DNA of 64,000 nt from Poa pratensis (taxonomy: Eukaryota; Streptophyta; Magnoliopsida; Poales; Poaceae): NCBI GenBank assembly GCA_947311845.1, contig CAMZMU010000111.1:10359028-10423027 (forward strand). Direction: 5' to 3'. Positions 34,874 through 46,114 of the stretch are shown piece after piece. The notes under the pieces are model-generated. The model made no database searches. It saw only the letters and a list, made by a program, of their open reading frames with translations, and had not been told where the DNA came from. The position numbers and the translations under genes were made by a program. Each line of letters opens with the position of its first letter. The stretch's first letter is position 1.

Positions 34874-36538
34874 TGTTGTATGTGGTTGTGCGGCTCGATT
34901 TGCCCGGTCGGGGGAGGGGAATAAAGAGGAGGGGGTGTGTTTGGGGCGCTCACCGGAGGAGCCGAACTATGTCGGACACCCCAATGTCGAAACATTGTAA
35001 TATTAATCCTCTTAATCAAAAGTTTCTATGCTAAAATGTGACTCCACACAAGAAATCTTGATAATATTTACATATGTGGCGCTCCACTACAACTATCCCG
35101 CAAAAAACATGACTACTTGGCTTGCCGCACCAGTTTTGAGGCACTTTTAAAGGAGGCGGAACCCTAAACTTCGAAGCCATCGGCGAGGTTTTGTGGAAAC
35201 ATGGGATTGTTTTGCCATGTTCATATTACCTAATCTAGCAAAAAAAGTATAAAATTTGAATGAGCCCTTTCGAAGCGGTAAATGGGGTAGAAAGACGTGG
35301 GCCCACAAACCACACAACATATGGCTGGGTTCAACGACGTGCGGCGAATATATGGCATGGATATATAAACCTTGCCACACAACTTGCATGATCAAAATTA
35401 AGAGTGGTATATATCTATTAGTATGTGTGGTGTATGTGCTTGAGAGATCCAATACACAACTTTGATGTGGCGCGCTCTTTCGTTCGCAAATATGACTCTC
35501 GCCCCGAAAGGTCGGTTCTTGACTACCTGGGGTTTATTTCACAACTACGCGTTGATATGACGGCCTAAAACCCTCACACATACATGGGGCCCTCATATTG
35601 TTCACTGAGGGTCGTTCGTAGAATTAAGAACCAATACAACTTTGTTGTGGCGCGCTCCGTTCACTAACATTTTGTCGAAATACGCAACTCCGGACCTTCC
35701 GGTAGTACGTCCGCATATGTACACACGGTCCGGATATCGGTAGAAACTAAAAACATTTGTTTAGAAACTCGACGAAGTCCATTGAAAGTGCATAATCTTT
35801 ACTGAATATAATTGTCGAACATAATTTCTAAAAAACTAGAGCTAGCCGCAGACATGGACGCGACGGCTCGCTACCCCGCCTGACGCCGCCATGAATTACA
35901 TTGACCAGCCGGTATCCAATGGATTAAGCTGACCTGGGTTGATGTAAGTATGTAACACTGACAGTGGACCCATACATCAACGGAACCACATGTCAGTTAC
36001 CAAGCGATGTCCTCGATGTGTCAATTAGGATTGTTTTACCGGGGAATAATTTTATTACATTACTCCGCCGCCGTGTCTTTGGCAACCAGGTGTCCCTTCT
36101 CCCCTACTCCACTGAGAGAAAACGCAAAGGGAAAAACCCCAGAACCGCAAGAGCAGAGCAAAGAGCAGTTCCATCGCCATCGCCGTCGAGCAGAGAGAGG
36201 AGAAGCAGAGTAGGCGCAGCGCCACATCGAGTTTTTACGTCGCCGCCGCCGCGAGTGGATTTTTAGGGATTTCTCCGGCCGACGCCGGCAACGCGGCGAC
36301 TGAAAGTTCGAGTGTTCTTTCCGGTCGCCGGCGATTCGAACTGCAATCCATTGACCCCATTTGAAAGGTCAGTGCTACATTCGAAAGGTTCCATCCGCAA
36401 TCGAGCAATTAGTTGTTATTTCCTTGTAGAACTGATTATATATGTCCCCAACTGAATGTGGTTTCCTAAAGGGTACTGAAATGTGGTTTCCTAAATACCC
36501 TTTTTTGTCTTCATTTTAAAAATATATAGGAAGCGGTT
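34874..36538. other. CACTA interior, promoter and leader of the B3 gene
   Basis: No ORF of note. A GAGA/CCGCC-rich stretch at 36100-36366 followed by AAAG|GTCAGTG (near 36367), and the ATATAG acceptor just before the ATG at 36539, look like a 5' UTR exon and intron of the + strand B3 gene. Confidence 0.4.
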
Positions 36539-37860
36539 ATGGATTCCCCCAAAGAATGTGTTGCGTGCTTTCAAGATGCCTCTATCTGTGGTAGAATCAA
36601 TCGCCGTTCAATGTCTTTTACAGTCAAGACGCCGGAAGACTTTGAAGTTGGTGATCCAGTTGTAAGTATTGCCTTTCAAATCGAGTTAACTATGCCATTT
36701 TTTGTCAGTACATGGTACTTCTAAATTCCCACAAACACATATGTATATACTTGTGTGTTCTTATTTTGTTTGCTTATATTTGTATTCGAATGTAGACTGT
36801 GCCCTGCTCTTTTAAAGATCGTCTACTAGATGAGAGCATGACCGTTGGCCCATATCGGACCTGGATAGTTGCTGAGTGTGCAAGAGGAATCAAATACTAC
36901 ATAAACCTGCAAATCCTTTTTCATCCGGGATGGGTGCATTTGTCAGGACCGCAGTGGGTCGGACTTTGTGAAGCCTATCTCATCGAATCAGGTGATATTG
37001 TCAAATTCACATATGCTGAAGCAGATAATTTGTTCCATGTTGAAGTGAGAGACGCAGCGAAACATATCAGACGTTACATTGATTACCCAAGTATGTTAGA
37101 GTTTTGTGTATTTTTCTTACACACATTGAGTAGTTTATATATATTTGTTCAAACTTAATTCCTTCTTCCTTCCTCTCTTTGTCAGCGTGTTTCGAGATTC
37201 CAGACAAGTGCAAGCCGTCTTGAGAAAGCCATATTCGAGAATCCCCTAGATGTTACGCCTTTAGAAATGAATGCGGTTTCCTTCGCTATGTACAAGGAGG
37301 CGATACGGCCTTTGGATTTTGACGAGTTCTTTGAGGTCACTCAGTTCTACGTGCGCAGGGTGGATGATGTCCTCCTGGTATATCATTTTATTCATATACG
37401 GACTATTTTTCTAGATGACATAGTTTACAATTTTCTAATCTGATGTTCATGTTATTTTGGTCAGGATGTCCCTCTTAAGGCAGTAGATGGTTATAAGGTG
37501 CCATTGGAAGTGAATTCTCGTCTATGCGTGAATGGAATGGTCGAAATCTTTGGAAGATATACAAGAACTCCCGAAAGACTCGAGTTTTCTCACAACTGGA
37601 ACATGTTTTTCACACTCGCGAATATTGGTCTTGGTTCGCTCCTCGCCATCAAGGTACATGTCAAGGAGCAGTACATCAAGCTGACAGTTGAGAAGGTCGG
37701 CCAAAAAGTCGAGCTACCGGATGAGTTCGAGGAGGAGATCGAGTCCGAGGAGGAATTCGAGTCCGAGGATCAAGTCGAGGACGAGGTCAAGGTCGAGATC
37801 AAGGACGAGGTTATGGACGAGATCGAAGTCAAGAACGAGGTCAAGGACGAGGATGCCTGA
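36539..37860 (+). CDS. B3-like domain protein with acidic tail (4 coding exons)
   Basis: Exons 36539-36661, 36796-37107, 37186-37377 and 37465-37860 (TGA) give 340 codons in phase. Exon 1 has cysteines (CVACFQDASICG) and RRSMSFTVK. Exon 2 is B3-like: VPCSFKDRLLDES, GWVHLSGPQWVGLC, ESGDIVKFTYAEADNLFHVEV. Exons 3-4 hold a second B3-like region (DVPLKAVDGYKVPLEV, LTVEKV). The last 50 residues are Glu/Asp/Lys-rich. The intron after GDPV lies where an intron splits the B3 domain of the - strand gene at 33117, which suggests paralogy. The stronger GTATGT donor at 37091 would put exon 3 out of frame; the weaker GTATTT at 37108 keeps it, so this junction needs RNA evidence. Likely DNA-binding. Confidence 0.6.
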
Positions 37861-38560
37861 GGTTTTAGTAGAGCTAGCTGTTGATCGAGCTTTTGTTTGT
37901 GAGATAAAACTTGTTCTTTTGGCTGTTTAATTAGCCTCCTGCGTTTCACCAAACTGTACTGGTTATGCTTTCGAATGTAATTAATTAGGTACTCTGTATT
38001 TTCTTGTTTGTGGACTCTGTATTTTCTTGTTTTATGTTCCATCATATAATATTAGAAGACAAGCAGGTACTATGTATACCTACTTGTTCTAAGTAACTAA
38101 TTACCCCGTATGTTTAAAATTAATTTTATCCTTTAAATAATTGCGGTGGCTGTGTGCATCACTTTGATGCAGAGGCTGATATCCGTATGGTTCGGACTTC
38201 CCCGGATAACGCCTAGTTGGTACATAAAAGAAGAAACTCGATCGAGATGCAGTGTGAAAACCTTTATCGTGAGAAATTCAAGATTATCGAGACACGCCAT
38301 GAAGACCTCAAATCGGCCATCGCCGCCCAAGAGGCTAAACTGACGGCTCAGGGAGAACTGAAGAAGTTGAAAGCTCACATGCACATTATACTGAAAGCTC
38401 ACACACATTATAGTGAAAGTGCTTACAAACATAACTCATAACTAAACTACTTAACTAATTACACACAAGCATGCAAATACGACTATGCAAAGTTCAGGAC
38501 AACAACATACGAACAGTACTACATAGAAACAGTAATGAATATTGAGCGCTTCGTGCCACT
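37861..38560. other. CACTA interior downstream of the B3 gene
   Basis: Probable 3' UTR and AT-rich sequence. An ORF near 38245-38380 encodes a short coiled-coil-like piece (CENLYREKFKIIETRHEDL) that may be a gene fragment. Confidence 0.35.
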
Positions 38561-38565
38561 CACTC

Positions 38566-38989
38566 TGACGAGGTGTGGACTCGGCAAATCCCTGGGTTGT
38601 GTACCCCGGGTTGATTGAGGGGGAGAGAGATGGCGCGCTGGTAGTTCCGTCGGCTGACAAGCAAGGATTTACCCAGGTTCGGCCCCTCATGGTGAGGTAA
38701 AGACCTACATCCTGCTTGTCTGATCTGTATAGATGATGATGATATTACATGGTGGCCGCGAGGGCGATGAGAGACGTGGTCTCGCTATGCTATGGCATGT
38801 ATGTTGTGCCGTATGTGTATCCCCTCTATGGGGTGCCCCTGCCTGGCTTTATAAAGGAGCCAGGTAGGGTTTACATGAGGTTCTTATCTTGTACTCCAAG
38901 TTGTAGTTTGTTGGGCTTCATGGGCCTCCAGGTGCTGGGCTGCATCGGGTACGCCAACGGTCGGGTGCCCTGAGGGTATGCCCACGTCA
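38566..38989 (-). repeat. LTR of the nested element (3' in element sense)
   Basis: 424-bp direct repeat of 42198-42621. It contains CTTTATAAAGG, a TATA-like box, near 38848. Confidence 0.9.
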
Positions 38990-39548
38990 GGAGCCCCCGA
39001 GTGTCTGGTCGATACGAAGAATCGGGCAGAGACTCAAAGCAGCATGTCGTGTAGGCGTAGTCGATGCGTCGGGTAAGTACTCTTTCCTCCTGGGCACGCC
39101 TTCTTGTTCCTGAAAACGACAGTTAAAGAAATTCGATTCCGGCCGTTGAGGGCTTACAGAGGATGCTTTAGTCGGTAATGTTTCGACTGAGTCTATCGGG
39201 AGCGCGAACAGTGCTCCCGATGGGAGTAGCCCCCGAGATTAAGCTGAATTGCTTGTAATTGAGGTTAATCTCAAAAAACCTCTCTCAGTCGAAAGAAATT
39301 TCTGAAACCCTCCCGATGGGAGTAACTTAAGCAGTCTTTTTTTTTCAGCCTGTGGGCTTACTATATGTTGCAGTTTTCAGCCAGATGGCTTACTTGTGGA
39401 CCTCGAATGAGTTTCAAATGTTTGCTCAGCCTAACGGCCTACTTGTGGAACTCGAACGAGATTAGAGTGCTCATTCAGCCTGACGGCCTACTTGGTGGAC
39501 TCGACAAACATATCGAGTATTTGCTCAGCCGAACGGCCTACTGCGCTG

Positions 39549-40010
39549 TTGGACCTGTATGGCGCAGCCCCCGAGTGTTCGAGTGCGGCCTAGGTTTTCT
39601 TGTTGGACCTGTATGGCGCAGCCCCCGAGTGTTCGAGTGCGGCCTAGGTTTTCTTGTTGGACCAGTATGGCGCGACACCCGAGTGTTCGAGTGCGGCCTA
39701 GGTTTTCTTGTTGGACCTGTATGGCGCAGCCCCCGAGTGTTCGAGTGCGGCCTAGGATTTCTTGTTGGACCTGTATGGCGCAACACCCGAGTGTTCGAGT
39801 GCGGCCTAGGTTTTCTTGTTGGACCTGTATGGCGCAGCCCCCGAGTGTTCGAGTGCGGCCTAGGTTTTCTTGTTGGACCTGTATGGCGCAACACCCGAGT
39901 GTTCGAGTGCGGCCTAGGTTTTCTTGTTGGACCTGTATGGCGCAGCCCCCGAGTGTTCGAGTGCGGCCTAGGTTTTCTTGTTTGTGGCCTGTGCGGCGCA
40001 ACACCCGGGA
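39549..40010. repeat. 54-bp minisatellite, 8 full copies plus a degenerate ninth
   Basis: Units start at 39549, 39603, 39657, 39711, 39765, 39819, 39873 and 39927: TTGGACCTGTATGGCG, then CAGCCCC or C(A/G)ACACC, then CGAGTGTTCGAGTGCGG. Because 54 is a multiple of three, both strands stay open across it, producing ORFs that are not genes. Confidence 0.92.
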
Positions 40011-40050
40011 GAGCATCAGGTGTGGCCAAGGCGAATTTGTTTGTGCGCGC

Positions 40051-40224
40051 CGGACCGGAGTCGACGCGGCGGAGTGGTGCCGTAGAGGCAGTCGACGCGG
40101 CGGACCGGAGTCGACGCGGCGGAGTGGTGCCATAGAGGCAGTCGACGCGGCGGACCGGAGTCGACGCGGCGGAGTGGTGCCGTAGAGGCAGTCGACGCAG
40201 CGGACCGGAGTCGACGCGGCGGAC
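40051..40224. repeat. 50-bp minisatellite, about 3.5 copies
   Basis: CGGACCGGAGTCGACGCGGC begins at 40051, 40101, 40151 and 40201, exactly 50 bp apart, with the TAGAGGCAGTCGACGCGG spacer. Confidence 0.9.
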
Positions 40225-40474
40225 AAAGTGGTTGTAGAAGTTGTCGAATCATGGATGCGATCTTGGCTAGTTGTGGATGTCGTAGTGGACGGAGTCGATG
40301 CCGTGAAGTGCGACGGAGGGAGTCGAATCAGCGGACCGGAGTCGACGCGGCGCGGGCAACGCTCAGCCCCCGAGTCCCTTATCAGGCCGGCGAAGGGGAG
40401 TCGACGGTGCCAAGTCGATGAAGGCGCTCGAGTCGCGTGTCGAGTGCAGCGATGAACTTGTCGCTGATGAAGCG

Positions 40475-40694
40475 CCAGCCCCCGAGTGTCGGAGGCGGAG
40501 TCGATGAAGGCGAGGCCGCCAGCCCCCGAGCGTCGGAGGCGGAACCAGTGAAGGCGAGGCCGCCAGCCCCCGAGTGTTGGAGGCGGAGTCGATGAAGGCG
40601 AGGCCGCCAGCCCCCGAGCGTCGGAGGCGGAACCAGTGAAGGCGAGGCCGCCAGCCCCCGAGTGTTGGAGGAGGAGCTAGTGAAGGCGAGGCCG
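40475..40694. repeat. 44-bp minisatellite, 5 copies
   Basis: CCAGCCCCCGAG begins at 40475, 40519, 40563, 40607 and 40651. The first four copies alternate between GGAGTCGATG and GGAACCAGTG variants, suggesting an 88-bp higher-order unit. Confidence 0.9.
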
Positions 40695-42177
40695 AGTCGC
40701 CTGTCGGGTGCAGCGATGAACTTGCTGTTGTTGTCGACGTTGAATCACCAACCCCGGAGTCGACGCAAGGAGGAGGACGACGCAGTGGCTGCACGTCCAG
40801 CCCCGAGTCCTTTTTGTCGAGTGGGCGAGGCGGAGTCGACGATGCGGAATTGAAGAAGGCACGTGAGTCTCCTTGTCGTGTGCCGCAACGAAGTTGATGT
40901 CGTTGTTGGCGAGTTGCGGACGCCAACTACAGCGAGTCCTCGTAGAGGCTGTGGAGCCATGAACGCTGGGACTCTGTCGAGTTGTGGTTGACGCTGCTCC
41001 TAGCGCGGGCGAGACGAAGGTGTATGCACGTGGGCTGTGGGCATGTGTATGCGCCGGGTGCATATGCGGGGACGGACGGAGTCGACGCTGTGGACGAAGT
41101 CGACGGTTGCTGGGGTCGGATTTGTCCGCGACGCCGGCCGAAGCGTTCCGCGTATGTGATACGGAGGTTGCCCTTTGTACCATGTTCCTGATGATCATAA
41201 AGATAGATTGATCGGTGGATTAGAACAGATCTAATTAAACATACTTGTGATGTAAGAAAGAGAGAGGATGATCAGTAGTAGGGTGTAGTAAATCTGATCG
41301 TGCATGCGGCCGTAGGCTGCTTCCCGCGATCGATCCGTAACATGTGATTAGCACTCTGGCCGCATAATCCATGCAGGTAGCCAGCTCGAGTCGCCGGTCT
41401 GACGAGTACGCGCAGTCGAAGCCAATGCGTCGTTCCGCGGATGCTGATTAGTGCCGAAGTCGACGATGACGATTGTGATGTTATGATGTCGAAGTCGACT
41501 GCAAAGAGGTGGCCGAACTTGCTGGATTTGGATGCTATGTCGACTCGTCGAAGGAGAGTCCGTCGAGTCCTCCTGACCCGGCCGCCGGCTCGTTCCGCGT
41601 AGGTACCGGTGATTTCGGTGATTTGCTTCTTTGGATTTCCTCGTAATTGCGTGGTGCGGCAGACGACATTGGCATGTGATTAGCGGCTTGGCCGGAAAAT
41701 CTACACATGTAATTAGTACTGCGGCCGTGAAATCCATGCATGCACGGATCTAGCAGCTCCTTGCGATTGATCATTGGAGCTCGTGTACATGCACACATGG
41801 TTAGATCACAAAGCAATTATTAGCAGATAAAATATGAAGAGCAGTAAGACAAAACTCGATTGATTAATGAAGATTGAGTCCATGCAGACACGACTGTGTG
41901 GAGGCGGCCGACGAGATTCAGCCGTCGTTGCTCGTGTATTAGCTGCGATTCAGCCGTGGCTTGGCCGACGAGATTAGATCGTACGCGGCTAGCGGCTGAA
42001 CGCGCCGCGCGTGATCCAGATTTGATCGTAGAAATCTGCACGTACGGGACGTCGCCGCCGCAACAGTTTGTTGATGAAGTCGAACGCGTCGAAGTAGATG
42101 ACACGGCCAGATGTGATCTAGCCGCCGTAGTCGATGAAGATTGGAGCCGCCGGAACGTTGAATCCAGCGCGCGTTCT

Positions 42178-42195
42178 TTCCCACAGACGGCGCCA
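42178..42195 (-). other. primer-binding site of the nested LTR element
   Basis: TGGCGCCGTCTGTGGGAA on the - strand, two bases inside the LTR. It has the TGGCGCC start common in plant gypsy elements. Confidence 0.6.
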
Positions 42196-42197
42196 AT

Positions 42198-42621
42198 TGA
42201 CGAGGTGTGGACTCGGCAAATCCCTGGGTTGTGTACCCCGGGTTGATTGAGGGGGAGAGAGATGGCGCGCTGGTAGTTCCGTCGGCTGACAAGCAAGGAT
42301 TTACCCAGGTTCGGCCCCTCATGGTGAGGTAAAGACCTACATCCTGCTTGTCTGATCTGTATAGATGATGATGATATTACATGGTGGCCGCGAGGGCGAT
42401 GAGAGACGTGGTCTCGCTATGCTATGGCATGTATGTTGTGCCGTATGTGTATCCCCTCTATGGGGTGCCCCTGCCTGGCTTTATAAAGGAGCCAGGTAGG
42501 GTTTACATGAGGTTCTTATCTTGTACTCCAAGTTGTAGTTTGTTGGGCTTCATGGGCCTCCAGGTGCTGGGCTGCATCGGGTACGCCAACGGTCGGGTGC
42601 CCGGAGGGTATGCCCACATCA
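42198..42621 (-). repeat. LTR of the nested element (5' in element sense)
   Basis: 424-bp direct repeat of 38566-38989, followed by the CACTC target duplication at 42622-42626. Confidence 0.9.
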
Positions 42622-42681
42622 CACTCCTTGCTCTGGCTCCACAAATAGACGCTGAACCCGGCATCTGACTTGCCCTTGTCA

Positions 42682-43892
42682 TCACCCGGAATCGTATTCG
42701 TCCCCCACCTTGCCGTCGTTCCACCCATCGCCCTTGTTCCGTCCATCGTCATAGATGGGATCATCCCACTTCGGACACTTGCTGCCGTTGGTGGAAGATG
42801 ATGGTGAGGGTGCAGGTAGCTTTGGGAGGACCGGTTGTACTTTTGGTCGAGGTTGGAGACAAACCAGCCCCTTGAGGATGCGCTGGAGCCTACTGTACAG
42901 CTCGAAGGAGACATACCCATCGACAACAACATATTTGAGGTTAACCTCGTCAAGTGGCTGCTTCTCCCAGTACTTGTGCCCGTCCTTCGGGAAGTCGTAC
43001 TTCATGTGATAGTAGGATTGGTCGATGAGTTCGGCAGCGAGGGCACCCATTCCACTCCTCCCGTCGCGTCCTTCTCCTCGAATGTAGTAGATGTTCTGGA
43101 TATCCACCTGGTACTTGAATGGGATTTTAAACCCCCAGGTTCTCTTCATCACCTGCTTGTCACCCTAAAGTCGACGCTAGCAAACTTACTGAACCCATCT
43201 TTGAAGAACTCGAATAGCTTCTCACAGCGCTCCATAGGCCTGCATTAGTAATATAGTACAAGTTGTGAATTTGCAGGAAATTGAGTTCAAGTTTGCATAT
43301 GAAGAAGGGCCATATATGTAACATATTTCAATTAATTAAGTTTCAGAACCAATGAAATTGTTATAACTCGGTGTACTGTGATCAACATGTATTCAAGGAA
43401 ACAATTGTAGTTGTGTCCACCATTTTGGTGCAAGAAAAAGTGTTGTGAACATATCATTTGCAGGAAAGACTTTCTTGTTTGCTTGCTGCAGTGTGTTCAT
43501 ATACCTGAATTGAACATATGTTGTCGTGATCACATAAGAAGATGTGAATCTTGAAACCAAATAAGAGTACGTAACTCTAGTCTAAGAAAACCCCATTACG
43601 GATATTTACACTACTATATCTATGTGTCATACCTAGCCAACTGCCAGACCAACACAGTGCGGTCCACGCACAGTTGCACGCAGGCCACCTTCTTCTCCTC
43701 ATCGGGGTCATTGGTGTACTCGAAATCCAGACCCATGAACTCCTCACCCTCCTCCATCTTCCAAAGCTTGGGCTCGAGCTCTTCGAGGGTCTCCTCAACG
43801 TGCGCAATGTTGTTGGTGTAGACCACATCTATGTCCGTGGTCCCGTGGGCGGTGAACGTCGTCCTGATAGTACGGAGTTCGACATCTTCCAT
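42682..43892 (-). pseudogene. 3'-5' exonuclease (DEDD/RNase D-WRN type), frameshifted, CACTA cargo
   Basis: Start ATG at 43892-43890 (MEDVELRTIRTTFTAHG). Exon 1 runs to 43633 and has the first DEDD motif in EEFMGLDFEYTND. Exon 2 starts at 43239 (RPMERCEKLFEFFKDGF). Soon after, near 43168, one G appears lost: the frame hits two stops, while the next frame continues as KRTWGFKIPFKYQVDIQNIY and YVVVDGYVSFELYSRL, the last DxxxY-like motif. It ends in a Pro/Ser-rich tail and KVGDEYDSG. Acidic residues of motifs I and III look intact, so the lesion is mainly the frameshift. Related proteins trim DNA or RNA 3' ends. Confidence 0.65.
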
Positions 43893-44507
43893 GGCGGCGC
43901 GGACGGAGACGACGAAGATGAACAGTGGTGCGGAAGCAGGGGAAACAGGGGAAGTGGTGGAAGTTGAGAAGGATATAAGGAACCGTCGCACACACTAGCG
44001 TAACCATATGAGAGAGGCCGCGGCCGATGCGAGCGGTTCCAGAGTTCCACCACTTTGATTTCATATATTAATTTGTGCATTTCCGGGGAAGCTGCAACTC
44101 CGGGCTTATATGGACAAGCCGGAAATAGCGGGAGAGGCCGCGCGTTCAAAACCAGGCCTTTAACTACTCTCGGGAAAGAAAAAAAACCAGGCCTAACCTC
44201 AGACGGCCTTTTTATACTGCCCGACTCCAATGTACAGATTATAGAAGGCGCCCATTTTTCTGTCCGGCCGCACGAATATCGTAGGCGGTCCAGTTATTTT
44301 ACCCGGTTGCGGCCCGTCTATTATCAGCGCCGGGCTTTTCCGACGCCCGGCTTAGTGATTTTAGGAGGCGCGCTTGCATTTGGGCCGTCTCGAAAACCAT
44401 ACTATAGGAGCCGGCTATTTCTTTGGAGCCAGTTACTCTGTAATAACCGGCTGAGGTGTAGCGTATCCTAGTCTTTTTTTTTTAATTGCTCTAACCGCCG
44501 CTAACAA
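43893..44507. other. right subterminal region of the CACTA element
   Basis: Probable promoter of the exonuclease pseudogene, then a GC-rich subterminal zone with several CCGG/CCGGC motifs (44270-44460), typical of CACTA ends that bind the transposition proteins. Confidence 0.5.
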
Positions 44508-44536
44508 CCGACTTTAATACTCGTTTTCTACTAGTG
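44508..44536 (-). repeat. right terminal inverted repeat of the CACTA element
   Basis: Reverse complement reads CACTAGTAGAAAACGAG...AGTCGG, pairing with 30564-30593. Followed by the AAC target duplication. Confidence 0.9.
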
Positions 44537-44539
44537 AAC

Positions 44540-46114
44540 CTTAATAGCACCCATAATTGGTGCCGATGGTGGAAGATCTGCAAAACCAAAATTGTGATTC
44601 AACGTTGTCCATGAACTCAGACCAATCACCAAACCTTCCTATGGGCTGGTTAAGACATAGGTAAAATATCCCGCATGCGTAACAGTGGAGAAGGCTGCAA
44701 GTGCAACGAGGAGGTTCGCTACTTATGGAGAGCATCTGGCGGACGTCGTAGAGGTGAGGCATGCTTTTGGATAGACTGCACCAGCATACTAGCATCCTGG
44801 CACCATCCATGATCCACCTACTTGTGCGCCCCCTGATTGGGTGCGCCCATGGAGTGCACGTTAACCCGCATGATTTGGGGATGTTGCTGGTGAAATCCCT
44901 GGGACGAATCAGTGGAAGATGGTGGAGAAATTTGAAAAAATTCACGTAGATCAACTGAATTTAAGGAGAATTTGTATGTCGAAGATTTCTAGGATTTTTG
45001 TGGAGGATAACCTATCTTTGATGCCAAACTCTTACACCCTGTTTGTCGACGATCACCGGGACATGAGATCGGTACTAAGTGGATACACTAGTTGCTTGTG
45101 GTAGCCACCGAACTTGAAGAAGATGAAGTTCGAGACCGAAGGAAGAATGGAGAAGCCAAACGGGAGGAGTAGGTCCAATTCAATTCTGTTATGTTCGATC
45201 CCCGTCTCTATTTTTTGTTAGAATAAGATCCCCATCTCCATGCCTATCATTTCGTTTATTTACCGAAGATTTTGACTCTCTGCCCAAGCCCATATAGACT
45301 ACGGTCCAATAAGATGTACCCCATTTTGGGAATGTAGGTGTTACATGGGCTGGGTTGGTGGCTCAACACTCGCTATGATGGGTTGAGTACGTGGTGAGAT
45401 AAACACTAGGACTATCAAAAAAGAAATAAAAAAGAAGGAACGATCATGGGTGACGTGTACGTCAAAAGCGAGACACCCGTGATCAGAAGATTCACCCAGG
45501 TTGACCCTTTGTGTGAGTTCAGGACCTTGACAGTGCATGTATGTGAAGTGGGTCAAACTTGGTGGTTTTGGAAATCTTAACTTTCCACCACACTTTTATA
45601 CATATGTTGGGACTACATACAAATTTTGGAGGGATTCTGACCCTCCGAAGTTCCATTTAGGCGTAACCACAACCACGGGCCCGCGCCGCGCGGTCTACCC
45701 TCCGAAAGTCAACAAAATAAAAAATTCGAATTGTGACATTATATGTGATATAGTCGTAAGAAATAAAAGTAGAATGATAAAAACAAACACAACTAATTAT
45801 TACAAAATGAAGAGAGTGGTGTTTTGTCTCCCGATCTCACATGCTATGCCTAACTAAAAATACGAAAAAATAGTAAACATATCAAAATATAATTCTGAGC
45901 AAAATTGGTGATAAACATATACAAAAGTTCTACATACGTGTCAAGTTTTGTGATGAAATAACATGGGTGGTGTTATGTGCAAAAAAAAAAATCACTACTC
46001 CAAAAAGATATTTGAAATCTCATTCTCGTCACAGATTTTTTTTTGCGTAGAGCACCATAAATGTTATTTCACCATAAAATCTGACATGTATGTATACCTT
46101 TTGTATATGTTCTT
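44540..46114. other. intergenic AT-rich sequence, nothing recognised
   Basis: Continues the CACTA target sequence (30560 joins 44540). Small ORFs have no domain or splice support. Confidence 0.4.

Larger units (their letters stand above)
38566..42621 (-). mobile_element. young non-autonomous LTR retrotransposon nested in the CACTA element
   Basis: LTRs of 424 bp (38566-38989 and 42198-42621) begin TGACGAGGTG and end CCCAC(G/A)TCA. They differ at only two positions seen. Target duplication CACTC at 38561-38565 and 42622-42626. A primer-binding-site-like TGGCGCCGTCTGTGGGAA (42178-42195, - strand) and a polypurine tract CACTCGGGGGCTCC (38990-39003, - strand) set the - orientation. The 3.2 kb interior has no gag or pol, only minisatellites and GC-rich sequence, so it depends on another element. 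Confidence 0.9.
30564..44536. mobile_element. CACTA DNA transposon, 13,973 bp, with gene cargo and a nested LTR element
   Basis: The left end reads CACTACTACAGATCCGAG and the right end, reverse-complemented, CACTAGTAGAAAACGAG. The two match over about 30 bp through AGTCGG. The 3-bp target duplication is AAC (30561-30563 and 44537-44539), as CACTA elements make. Subterminal copies of CCTCAGCCGGTT occur in inverted orientation near both ends. Without the nested 4.06 kb LTR element it is about 9.9 kb. No TNP2-type transposase was recognised, so it is probably non-autonomous. Cargo: B3-Ulp1-like gene, a broken conserved ORF, a second B3-like gene and a 3'-5' exonuclease pseudogene. Confidence 0.9.

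Noticed and set aside
39365..40226. Long ORFs on both strands (up to 256 codons) with an 18-residue repeat
   Set aside because: They arise because the 54-bp minisatellite is a multiple of three; inside a non-autonomous LTR element, with no start context or domain.
39549..40694. Possible CRISPR-like array
   Set aside because: Units are contiguous tandem repeats without spacers, in a plant genome.
44541..44954. 137-codon - strand ORF just right of the CACTA element
   Set aside because: Cys/aromatic-rich translation with no family resemblance and no supporting structure.
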